Positions 33,143 through 39,011 of a stretch of DNA of 39,011 nucleotides are shown here, one piece after another. Source of the stretch: an uncultured Clostridium sp. (GTDB lineage: Bacteria; Bacillota; Clostridia; Lachnospirales; Lachnospiraceae); the NCBI GenBank assembly GCA_947575275.1, contig CANPMS010000021.1, positions 1-39,011 on the forward strand, read 5' to 3'. Both the position numbers and the translations under genes were made by a program. Within the stretch, counting starts at the first letter, position 1; every line of letters starts with the position of its first letter. The notes below the pieces were generated by a model that saw only the letters and a list, made by a program, of their open reading frames with translations, was not told where the DNA came from and searched no databases.

Positions 33143-33184
33143 CTTATGTAAGAATTGGCTTGAGGTCCACCGGCCCTCCCCCTC

Positions 33185-34372
33185 TTACAGATAGTGTTTC
33201 AGCATCTCTGCCTTATCAAGTTTCTCCCACGGCAAATCCAGATCGGTTCGTCCGAAATGTCCGTAAGCCGCCGTCTGCCTGTAAATCGGGCGTCTCAAAT
33301 CCAGCATCTTAATAATTCCTGCCGGGCGCAGATCGAAATTCTCCCGGATAATCCCCACCAGCTTCTCATTGCTTAAGCGGCCTGTACCGAAGGTATCCAC
33401 CATAATAGAAGTGGGGTGCGCTACACCAATTGCGTAGGATAACTGAATCTCACATTTGTCCGCAAGCCCTGCCGCCACAATGTTTTTCGCCACATACCGA
33501 GCCGCGTACGCCGCCGAGCGGTCAACCTTTGTGCAGTCCTTTCCTGAGAACGCGCCGCCGCCATGACGTGCATATCCTCCATAAGTATCCACGATAATCT
33601 TCCGCCCTGTGAGTCCGCTGTCTCCATGAGGTCCTCCAATCACAAAGCGTCCTGTGGGGTTAATGAAGAATTTTGTCTCGCTGTCCACCATATTCTTTGG
33701 CAGAACCACGTCAAACACATATTTTTTGATGTCCTCATGAATCTGCTGCTGGGTCACATTCTCGTCATGCTGAGTAGAAAGTACCACGGCATCAAGACGC
33801 ATTGGGTGTCCCGCCCCGTCATATTCCACTGTCACCTGGGTTTTTCCGTCGGGACGCAGATAAGTCAGTGTTCCGTCCTTTCTGACCTTTGTCAACTGCC
33901 TGGCCAGTTTATGGGCAAGGGCAGCCGGGTAAGGCATGTACTCCTCTGTCTCGTTGGTGGCGTAACCGAACATCATACCCTGATCGCCTGCCCCAATCGC
34001 CTCGAGGGCATCATCATCCATTGCATTCTCCTTTACCTCCAGCGCCTTATCAACACCCATCGCAATATCTTTTGACTGTTCGTCAAGCGCCACAATCACG
34101 CCGCAGGTGTCACAGTCAAACCCATACTTGGCACGATTATAGCCAATCTCACGCACCGTACTGCGGACAATGTTCTGAATATCCACATAGGCGTTGGTGG
34201 TAATCTCACCCATCACCATCACAAGGCCAGTGGTAATGCAGGTCTCACAGGCCACACGGCTCATGGGATCCTGCTTCATAAGCGCATCAAGAATCGCATC
34301 AGAAATGGCATCGCACATTTTATCCGGATGCCCCTCTGTAACGGACTCTGAAGTAAACAATAATTTTTCCAC
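33185..34372 (-). CDS. metK: S-adenosylmethionine synthetase
   Basis: A 395-residue methionine adenosyltransferase. Signatures are [32 protein letters not shown] and [20 protein letters not shown]. The usual [13 protein letters not shown] appears as [13 protein letters not shown], a Pro-to-Cys change next to the conserved Lys. The start is GTG at 34372 with GAGGAGG eight bases upstream; reading further upstream would run into the riboswitch expression platform. It is controlled by a SAM-I riboswitch. Confidence 0.96.
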   Translation of the reverse strand: MEKLLFTSESVTEGHPDKMCDAISDAILDALMKQDPMSRVACETCITTGLVMVMGEITTNAYVDIQNIVRSTVREIGYNRAKYGFDCDTCGVIVALDEQSKDIAMGVDKALEVKENAMDDDALEAIGAGDQGMMFGYATNETEEYMPYPAALAHKLARQLTKVRKDGTLTYLRPDGKTQVTVEYDGAGHPMRLDAVVLSTQHDENVTQQQIHEDIKKYVFDVVLPKNMVDSETKFFINPTGRFVIGGPHGDSGLTGRKIIVDTYGGYARHGGGAFSGKDCTKVDRSAAYAARYVAKNIVAAGLADKCEIQLSYAIGVAHPTSIMVDTFGTGRLSNEKLVGIIRENFDLRPAGIIKMLDLRRPIYRQTAAYGHFGRTDLDLPWEKLDKAEMLKHYL

Positions 34373-34413
34373 TTGATCATCCTCCTCTGAATCGTAACTC
34401 GTAAGAAAACGAA

Positions 34414-34441
34414 AAGCCCGTAGCAATGATACTGCGGACTT
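34414..34441 (-). terminator. Riboswitch terminator in the metK leader
   Basis: Minus-strand AAGTCCG pairs with CGGGCTT, with a further AG/CT after a C-A mismatch, followed by TTCGTTTTC. It should form when SAM is bound to the upstream aptamer. Confidence 0.7.
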
Positions 34442-34465
34442 GATTTCTTCTGAATCTATCAAATC

Positions 34466-34612
34466 CTCTTATTGCTCGATTTCTCGCTCAGGCTGGCACC
34501 TTCCCACGCTCCTGCGGCTGCTCCGGTTCCATTCACCGAAGCTTCCATACATTTCGTAAGGGGTTGCCGTGACTTCACAGATCCTTTGTATCTCCATCAC
34601 TCTGAATAAGGG
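34466..34612 (-). ncRNA. SAM-I (S-box) riboswitch aptamer upstream of metK
   Basis: On the minus strand the leader shows the S-box landmarks in order: CTTATTCAGAG (P1 5' strand), GATGGAG, GTGAAGTCACGGCAACC, GGAAGGTGCCAGCC, GAGCGAG and the closing AATAAG. P3 is extended by an extra hairpin (GCTTCGG with CCGGAGC), which makes the aptamer about 145 bases against the usual 110-120. A terminator and the metK GTG follow. Transcription termination at high SAM is the expected mode. Confidence 0.9.
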
Positions 34613-34654
34613 ATTACGCACTTTTCAGTTTCTTATTAAATTGTTGCATCAACT

Positions 34655-34683
34655 ATACTACCAGATTGTCCCCTGCATGTCAA
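34655..34683 (-). promoter_or_regulatory. metK promoter
   Basis: Minus-strand TTGACA (34678-34683), a 17-base spacer and TAGTAT (34655-34660) with an extended TGG. Predicted start is near 34648, a leader of about 275 bases containing the riboswitch. Confidence 0.75.
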
Positions 34684-34721
34684 GAGGACGTGCAGCATGG
34701 TTCATAAATCCACTGTCATTA

Positions 34722-36011
34722 TCAATGTCTGTATGAACCTTGCAGGCAGGCTTTTTCTTTCCTCACATATCCAGCCTCCACTTCACATAACTCTGCCAAC
34801 AGGTCACTGTCTTCGCTTTGTATATAACTGCGCATTTTGTTACGCTGTATCCTATAATCACGGCACAATTCCTCAGACAACGCCTCAAGCTGTAAGCTGC
34901 TCTCCCCATTCAGCGCGGACATAATACGAACCTCTGTGTCTGCAAAGGTCAGGTTCTTGCTTTCCTCGAGCATTTTTTTCATTACTTTTGTGGCGGCAGG
35001 AGACCAGGAACCATTTTCAACAAAGGCAATCATACGGTTCTGATAACCCCGCTCTGTCAGGTGTTCAATAAAGTTGCGCATAGCGGGGAAAATTCCCGAG
35101 TTGTAGGTAACAGCCGCCAAAATCAGCTTATTATAGCGGAACGCATCCTCCACAGCCTTTGACACATGAACACGTGCCAAATCGTGTACAATTACATTCG
35201 GACATCCTTTCGCCCGAAGCTTGTCAGCCAGCTGCTTCATCGCTTTTTCCGTATTACCATAAATAGAGGTATATGCAATCACAATTCCTTCAGACTCCGC
35301 CTTATAGGAAGCCCATATATTGTAAAGCCTCATATAATATCCCAGATTCTCTTTCAAAACAGGACCATGAAGGGAGCAGATAATCTGGATATCCAAACGC
35401 GCCGCCTTCTTTAAGATATTACGAGTCTGCACTCCATATTTCCCAACGATGCCGAAGTAGTAACGGCGCGCCTCGTCAGCCCAGTCCTCCTCCACATCAA
35501 GAGCGCCAAACTTTCCGAAAGCGTCGGCCGAGAACAGAACCTTATCGCAACTATCGTAGGTAACCATAACCTCAGGCCAGTGCACCATAGGCGCAGCCAT
35601 AAAAGTCAATGTGTGCTTTCCGAGGCAGAGCGTATCACCATCTTCCACCACGATTCTGCGCTCCGCAAAATCCATACCGAAAAACTGCTGCATCATCGCA
35701 AATGACTTTTTGCTGGATACCACCACTGCATCTTTATAAAGCTGGAGAAAGTTCACAATATTTGCAGAATGATCAGGCTCCATATGCTGGACAATCAGAT
35801 AATCCGGGTGACGGTCTCCCAAAAGTGCACGAATCTGATCCAGCCATTGGTGCTTAAAGTGTGCGTCCACTGTATCCATCACCGCAATCTTTTCATCTAT
35901 AATCACGTAAGAATTATATGACATACCATGGGGAACAGGATACTGTGCCTCAAACAAATCAATCTCATGATCGTTTACTCCCACATAGACGATGTCGTTG
36001 GTAATCTCCAT
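34722..36011 (-). CDS. FprA-family A-type flavoprotein (flavodiiron protein)
   Basis: A 429-residue protein. An N-terminal metallo-beta-lactamase-like diiron domain (1-250) has ligands HMEPDH (about 80-85), His in PMVHWPEVM, Asp in SADAFGKFG and His in CSLHGPV, all present. A flavodoxin domain (about 252-395) begins IVIAYTSIYGNTEKA. It reduces O2 to water or NO to N2O, protecting an anaerobe. There is no rubredoxin domain, though a C-terminal tail of about 35 residues extends the core. ATG 36011 has AGGAGG about ten bases upstream. Confidence 0.94.
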   Translation of the reverse strand: MEITNDIVYVGVNDHEIDLFEAQYPVPHGMSYNSYVIIDEKIAVMDTVDAHFKHQWLDQIRALLGDRHPDYLIVQHMEPDHSANIVNFLQLYKDAVVVSSKKSFAMMQQFFGMDFAERRIVVEDGDTLCLGKHTLTFMAAPMVHWPEVMVTYDSCDKVLFSADAFGKFGALDVEEDWADEARRYYFGIVGKYGVQTRNILKKAARLDIQIICSLHGPVLKENLGYYMRLYNIWASYKAESEGIVIAYTSIYGNTEKAMKQLADKLRAKGCPNVIVHDLARVHVSKAVEDAFRYNKLILAAVTYNSGIFPAMRNFIEHLTERGYQNRMIAFVENGSWSPAATKVMKKMLEESKNLTFADTEVRIMSALNGESSLQLEALSEELCRDYRIQRNKMRSYIQSEDSDLLAELCEVEAGYVRKEKACLQGSYRH

Positions 36012-36058
36012 ATATTTTATTCCTCCTAAACTATCTGGGTACAAAACAGCGCTTTTTT

Positions 36059-36087
36059 AGTATACCATAAAGCAGTGTAAATGACAC
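36059..36087 (-). promoter_or_regulatory. Promoter of the flavodiiron gene
   Basis: Minus-strand GTGTCA (36082-36087), a 17-base spacer and extended -10 TGGTATACT (hexamer 36059-36064). Confidence 0.65.
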
Positions 36088-36177
36088 AAAAAAATCAAAT
36101 GTACTAAAAAAAATTATGAAATACAATTTTCCGTAAAGTAACAAAGCGGCAAGCCGGACTCTCGCGCCCCCGGAGGG

Positions 36178-36214
36178 TTTTGCTTTATAGGACGCAATCT
36201 GCTATAAAGCAAAA
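36178..36214. repeat. Stem-loop repeat, copy 2
   Basis: TTTTGCTTTATAG pairs with CTATAAAGCAAAA around GACGCAATCTG-type loop bases. It is homologous to 14849-14886, with compensatory pair changes in the stem. As at copy 1, it lies between a terminator hairpin of an upstream minus-strand gene and the promoter of the next. Confidence 0.7.
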
Positions 36215-36249
36215 AAGAACCGTCTGTGGCACATACACACACGCCACAG
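36211..36249 (-). terminator. Terminator of murA
   Basis: Minus-strand CTGTGGC (36243-36249) pairs with GCCACAG (36224-36230). A run of six T (36211-36216) comes seven bases after the stem, supplied by the stem-loop repeat. It lies 26 bases past the murA stop. Confidence 0.65.
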
Positions 36250-36274
36250 CCAGTCCCGCTTCCTCTGTCCAGAC

Positions 36275-37567
36275 TCAGCCTGTCTTTAAGCGGAATTTCT
36301 GCTCCGCTTTCTCGGAATCCACAATCTCAATGACAGCCCCCAGACTTCTCAGCTTTTCCTCAAATTTCTCATAACCACGCTGAATATAACCAATCTCATC
36401 TACCACTGTATAACCGCTTGCGGAAAGTCCTGCCAACACCAGAGCAGCACCCGCCCGCAAATCAGGGGATTCCACATGAGCTCCGGTAAAGCCCTTCACA
36501 CCATCGATAACAGCCACATTACCCTCAACCTTAATATTTCCACCCATACGGGCAAGCTCGTCCACATACTTAAAGCGATTCTCAAAGATACTCTCGGTAA
36601 TCATGCTGGTTCCCTCTGCAAGCGCCAGAGTAACCGCCATTTGAGGCTGCATATCCGTTGGAAAACCGGGATACGGCAGAGTCTTAATATTAGTAGAATA
36701 CTGCCGGGGTCTTCCAACCACACGTACCTCGTCATCCCCCTCAATCACCTCACAACCAATCTCAATCAGCTTCGCTGAGATTGCTTCCAGATGCTTGGGA
36801 ATCACATTCTTCACAGTAATATCACCGCGGGTAACAGCGGCAGCGCACATAAACGTTCCCGCCTCAATCTGATCCGGAATAATCGAATACTCAGTCCCAT
36901 GAAGGCTGGCAACACCGTGTATGCGGATAATATCCGTTCCCGCCCCCTTAATATTCGCCCCCATTTTATTTAAAAAGTTGGCCACATCAACCACATGAGG
37001 TTCCTTCGCCGCATTCTCAATAATTGTCAGCCCCTCCGCAAGGGCTGCCGCCATCATAATATTAATCGTTGCACCTACGGACACTACGTCCAGGTAGATA
37101 TGGCTTCCTACCAGATCAATTGCATGGGCAATAACAGCCCCACGCTCAATCTCAATCTTTGCGCCGAGAGCACGGAATCCTTTTAAATGCTGGTCAATGG
37201 GCCGGCTTCCGATATTACATCCACCGGGCAGAGGAACCTCTGCACTCTTGTATTTCCCCAACAGCGCACCAATAAAATAGTAAGAGGCACGGATTTTTCG
37301 GATATATTCGTCATCCACAGATACCTCACGAATTGTAGAGGCATTAATTTTTATCGTATGACTGTTAATCCACTCCACTCTGGCACCGATTTCCTCAATC
37401 GCCTCCAATAGCACGTTAATGTCGCGCACGTCCGGCAGATTTTCAATCACAACATCCTCATCCGTCATAATCGATGCAGCGAGTATGGCAAGGGCAGCAT
37501 TTTTTGCGCCGCCAATCACAACATCACCAACCAGTGGGTTTCCACCTTTCATAATATACTGATTCAT
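36275..37567 (-). CDS. murA: UDP-N-acetylglucosamine 1-carboxyvinyltransferase
   Basis: A 430-residue enolpyruvyl transferase, the first committed step of peptidoglycan synthesis. It has IGGAKNAALAILAA (Lys22-type residue), RKIRASYYFIGALLG, and the catalytic Cys in PGGCNIGSRPIDQHL, so it should be fosfomycin-sensitive by this residue. Firmicutes often have two paralogues; I cannot tell which this is. ATG 37567 has AGAGGTG about seven bases upstream; the GTG one codon earlier is not needed. Confidence 0.95.
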   Translation of the reverse strand: MNQYIMKGGNPLVGDVVIGGAKNAALAILAASIMTDEDVVIENLPDVRDINVLLEAIEEIGARVEWINSHTIKINASTIREVSVDDEYIRKIRASYYFIGALLGKYKSAEVPLPGGCNIGSRPIDQHLKGFRALGAKIEIERGAVIAHAIDLVGSHIYLDVVSVGATINIMMAAALAEGLTIIENAAKEPHVVDVANFLNKMGANIKGAGTDIIRIHGVASLHGTEYSIIPDQIEAGTFMCAAAVTRGDITVKNVIPKHLEAISAKLIEIGCEVIEGDDEVRVVGRPRQYSTNIKTLPYPGFPTDMQPQMAVTLALAEGTSMITESIFENRFKYVDELARMGGNIKVEGNVAVIDGVKGFTGAHVESPDLRAGAALVLAGLSASGYTVVDEIGYIQRGYEKFEEKLRSLGAVIEIVDSEKAEQKFRLKTG

Positions 37568-37643
37568 CACACACCTCTGAGCTTCTTTTCTCTATATCCA
37601 ATTTTTTACAAAATCATTAATTTTCTGTTTAGCTTTGTTAATG

Positions 37644-37671
37644 ATTATACCACATAAATAAAATTTGTAAA
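37644..37671 (-). promoter_or_regulatory. murA promoter
   Basis: Minus-strand TTTACA (37666-37671), a 16-base spacer and extended -10 TGGTATAAT (hexamer 37644-37649). An 8-bp inverted repeat (ATCATTAA 37613-37620, TTAATGAT 37638-37645) overlaps the -10 and the start site. Confidence 0.8.
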
Positions 37672-37708
37672 GACAAACGTGGATCTATACTAAAAAGGCA
37701 GACACAAT

Positions 37709-38409
37709 AATGCACCATCCATAACAACCAATAACCAGCACTTAAAACGCCTTATCCTGCATATCTACGCAGACTATGATAAACGGCTCGGCGCCTACAA
37801 GACCAGATATATCCTGGAGCGTGACTATGGCATCCGCATCAGTGTCGGCAGAGTGTACCGCCTGATGCAGCATATGGATCTCCCTAAAATGTCAACGGAC
37901 AAACCCAGTTACCACCGTCGCCCAGATGAAAATGGAGACTTTACAACCACCTAGAACAGCAGTTCTCCCAAAGCGCTCCCAATCTCGTATGGGTCAGCGG
38001 TTTTACCTATATCAAAGCCGGCGGTAAATGGTATTATCTTTGCGTGATTATTGACCTGTTCTCCCGTAAGGTGATCGCATGGCATCTCTCTGCCAAACCG
38101 GACGTGGAGCTTGTCATGGTCACTTTTAAAAAAGCATATGCTTCCAGAAATGCTCCCTACGGACTGATGTTCCACTCTGACAGGGGTTCCCAGTATACGG
38201 CTTTTGCTTTCCGAAAGTTTCTGGATTCCATAAACGTGGTACAATCCTTTTCCAAAAAGGGGTATCCTTTTGATAATGCTACCCTTAGTGACTTAAAGCT
38301 TTCCGTGTTTTCCTACATTGAGGGATACTATAACTCAAAGCGTCCACACGGCTCACTGGGTTATCTAACACCTAACGAAAAGGAAACGGCTTACTGGGGA
38401 CAGAAGTAA
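37709..38409 (+). pseudogene. IS3-family transposase orfB remnant, copy 1
   Basis: An open frame through 37951 encodes the HTH_21-type N-terminal region (YDKRLGAYKTRYILERDYGI and following) and stops at TAG 37952-37954. One base appears to be missing nearby, and in the next frame the protein resumes as HLEQQFSQSAPNLVWVSGFTY. The first catalytic Asp is replaced by Gly (WVSGFTY), the second is kept (HSDRGSQY), and about 20 residues that carry the third catalytic Glu are deleted between PFDNA and LSDLKLSVFSYIEGYYNSKR. Inactive on three counts. Confidence 0.85.
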
Positions 38410-38468
38410 TTTTCTGTCTCCAATAAAAAATTGTTTAAAATTGTGTCTACTTACTTGACTATATTTCA
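37981..38468 (+). repeat. 488-bp tandem direct repeat, unit 1
   Basis: This unit and 38469-38956 are the same 488 bases in direct tandem, differing at only about five positions that I can see. Each runs from the transposase catalytic core to the IS right end. The junction reads TTCA|AATCTCG; CAAT occurs at both outer borders, suggesting a short-homology duplication. Confidence 0.9.
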
Positions 38469-38897
38469 AATCTCGTATGGGTCAGCGATTTTACCTATAT
38501 CAAAGCCGGAGGTAAATGGTATTATCTTTGTGTGATTATTGACCTGTTCTCCCGTAAGGTGATCGCATGGCATCTCTCTGCCAAACCGGACGTGGAGCTT
38601 GTCATGGTCACTTTTAAAAAAGCATATGCTTCCAGAAATGCTCCCTACGGACTGATGTTCCACTCTGACAGGGGTTCCCAGTATACGGCTTTTGCTTTCC
38701 GAAAGTTTCTGGATTCCATAAACGTGGTACAATCCTTTTCCAAAAAGGGGTATCCTTTTGATAATGCTACCCTTAGTGACTTAAAGCTTTCCGTGTTTTC
38801 CTACATTGAGGGATACTATAACTCAAAGCGTCCACACGGCTCACTGGGTTATCTAACACCTAACGAAAAGGAAACGGCTTATTGGGGACAGAAGTAA
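38469..38897 (+). pseudogene. IS3-family transposase orfB fragment, copy 2
   Basis: This carries only the C-terminal catalytic portion, with no start region of its own; an internal ATG at 38532 opens a 121-residue frame. Two catalytic Asp are present, but the region with the catalytic Glu has the same in-frame deletion as copy 1, so the deletion predates the duplication. Not expected to be functional. Confidence 0.85.
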
Positions 38898-38956
38898 TTT
38901 TCTGTCTCCAATAAAAAATTGTTTAAAATTGTGTCTACTTACTTGACTATACTTCA
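38469..38956 (+). repeat. 488-bp tandem direct repeat, unit 2
   Basis: Second copy of the unit. It keeps Asp at the first catalytic position (WVSDFTY) where unit 1 has Gly, so unit 2 is closer to the ancestral sequence at that site. Confidence 0.9.
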
Positions 38957-39011
38957 ATAAGCCCATACGCAAGGTTATTGCTTCCTTCCATCAGTATATC
39001 TCCGGGCTTTC

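Larger units (their letters stand above)
37686..38956 (+). mobile_element. Decayed IS3-family insertion sequence with internal tandem duplication
   Basis: The left end (37686-37708, TATACTAAAAAGGCAGACACAAT) is an imperfect inverted match to the right end (38928-38951). A further right-end copy lies at 38440-38463. Between them there is only orfB sequence; orfA is missing. The 3' part is present twice in direct tandem (37981-38468 and 38469-38956). I see no target-site duplication at the outer ends. The element can no longer encode an intact transposase. Confidence 0.82.

Noticed and set aside
34373..34462. N-terminal extension of metK to an upstream ATG
   Set aside because: The extra 30 residues are encoded by the riboswitch terminator and linker, and the GTG at 34372 has an ideal ribosome site and matches the normal MetK N-terminus.
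37951..38732. Minus-strand frames repeated in both IS units (MYHVYGIQK...)
   Set aside because: They are the antisense shadow of the transposase fragment and duplicate only because the DNA is duplicated.
37981..38956. CRISPR-like direct repeats
   Set aside because: The repeat unit is a 488-bp transposase segment in two copies without spacers; no CRISPR array is present anywhere in the window.

Overview
The window looks like a chromosomal segment of a Gram-positive gut-type anaerobe, most likely a Lachnospiraceae-like member of the Clostridia. This rests on protein style, AGGAGG ribosome sites, extended -10 promoters, a diiron flavoprotein (FprA), a clostridial FchA/FolD pair, an S-box metK leader and a type IV pilus operon without an outer-membrane secretin. 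I cannot name a species. Most genes are on the minus strand.

Layout. 1-72: tRNA-Gln(CTG) with a perfect consensus promoter. 179-2203: ECF sigma factor and RsgI-like anti-sigma factor. 2276-4257: truA and a CDF metal exporter. 4368-4462: a candidate small structured RNA with its own promoter and terminator. 4572-5405: nfo (endonuclease IV). 5424-6020: a cytidylate-kinase-like protein. 6090-14723: a ten-gene type IV pilus operon running major pilin, prepilin peptidase, PilC, PilM-PilN fusion, PilO, PilB and four minor pilins, one lacking Glu5. It has no pilT. 14950-16150: a proline-rich protein, a lipoprotein and a 38-residue membrane peptide translationally coupled to the lipoprotein. 16390-17868: fchA-folD, where FolD has lost two of its four active-site residues.

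18054-21328 (plus): a redox operon of a 2[4Fe-4S] ferredoxin, a membrane Fe-S protein, a short-chain dehydrogenase and a CoA-disulfide/persulfide reductase with a rhodanese domain. A Crp-like inverted repeat is centred near -41 of its promoter, and a Crp/Fnr-family regulator (21376-22035) converges on it. 22082-26990: arginine operon argC-GNAT-argJ-argB-argD, divergent from argG (27224-28456). 28516-33107: EamA permease, apbE, galT, a Gx-type transporter and, divergently, a NusG-domain-II protein; the apbE/Gx/NusG_II set suggests an extracytoplasmic flavin or electron-transfer function. 33185-34648: metK behind a SAM-I riboswitch. 34722-36011: FprA. 36275-37567: murA. 37686-38956: a dead IS3-family element whose 3' part is tandemly duplicated (two 488-bp units).

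Most of the window is housekeeping or biosynthesis. The parts most worth a second look are the FolD/FchA division of labour, the Crp-linked redox operon, the unidentified small RNA, a stem-loop repeat found at two sites with compensatory changes, the hairpin in the pilin leader, and the 38-residue peptide/lipoprotein/proline-rich cluster.
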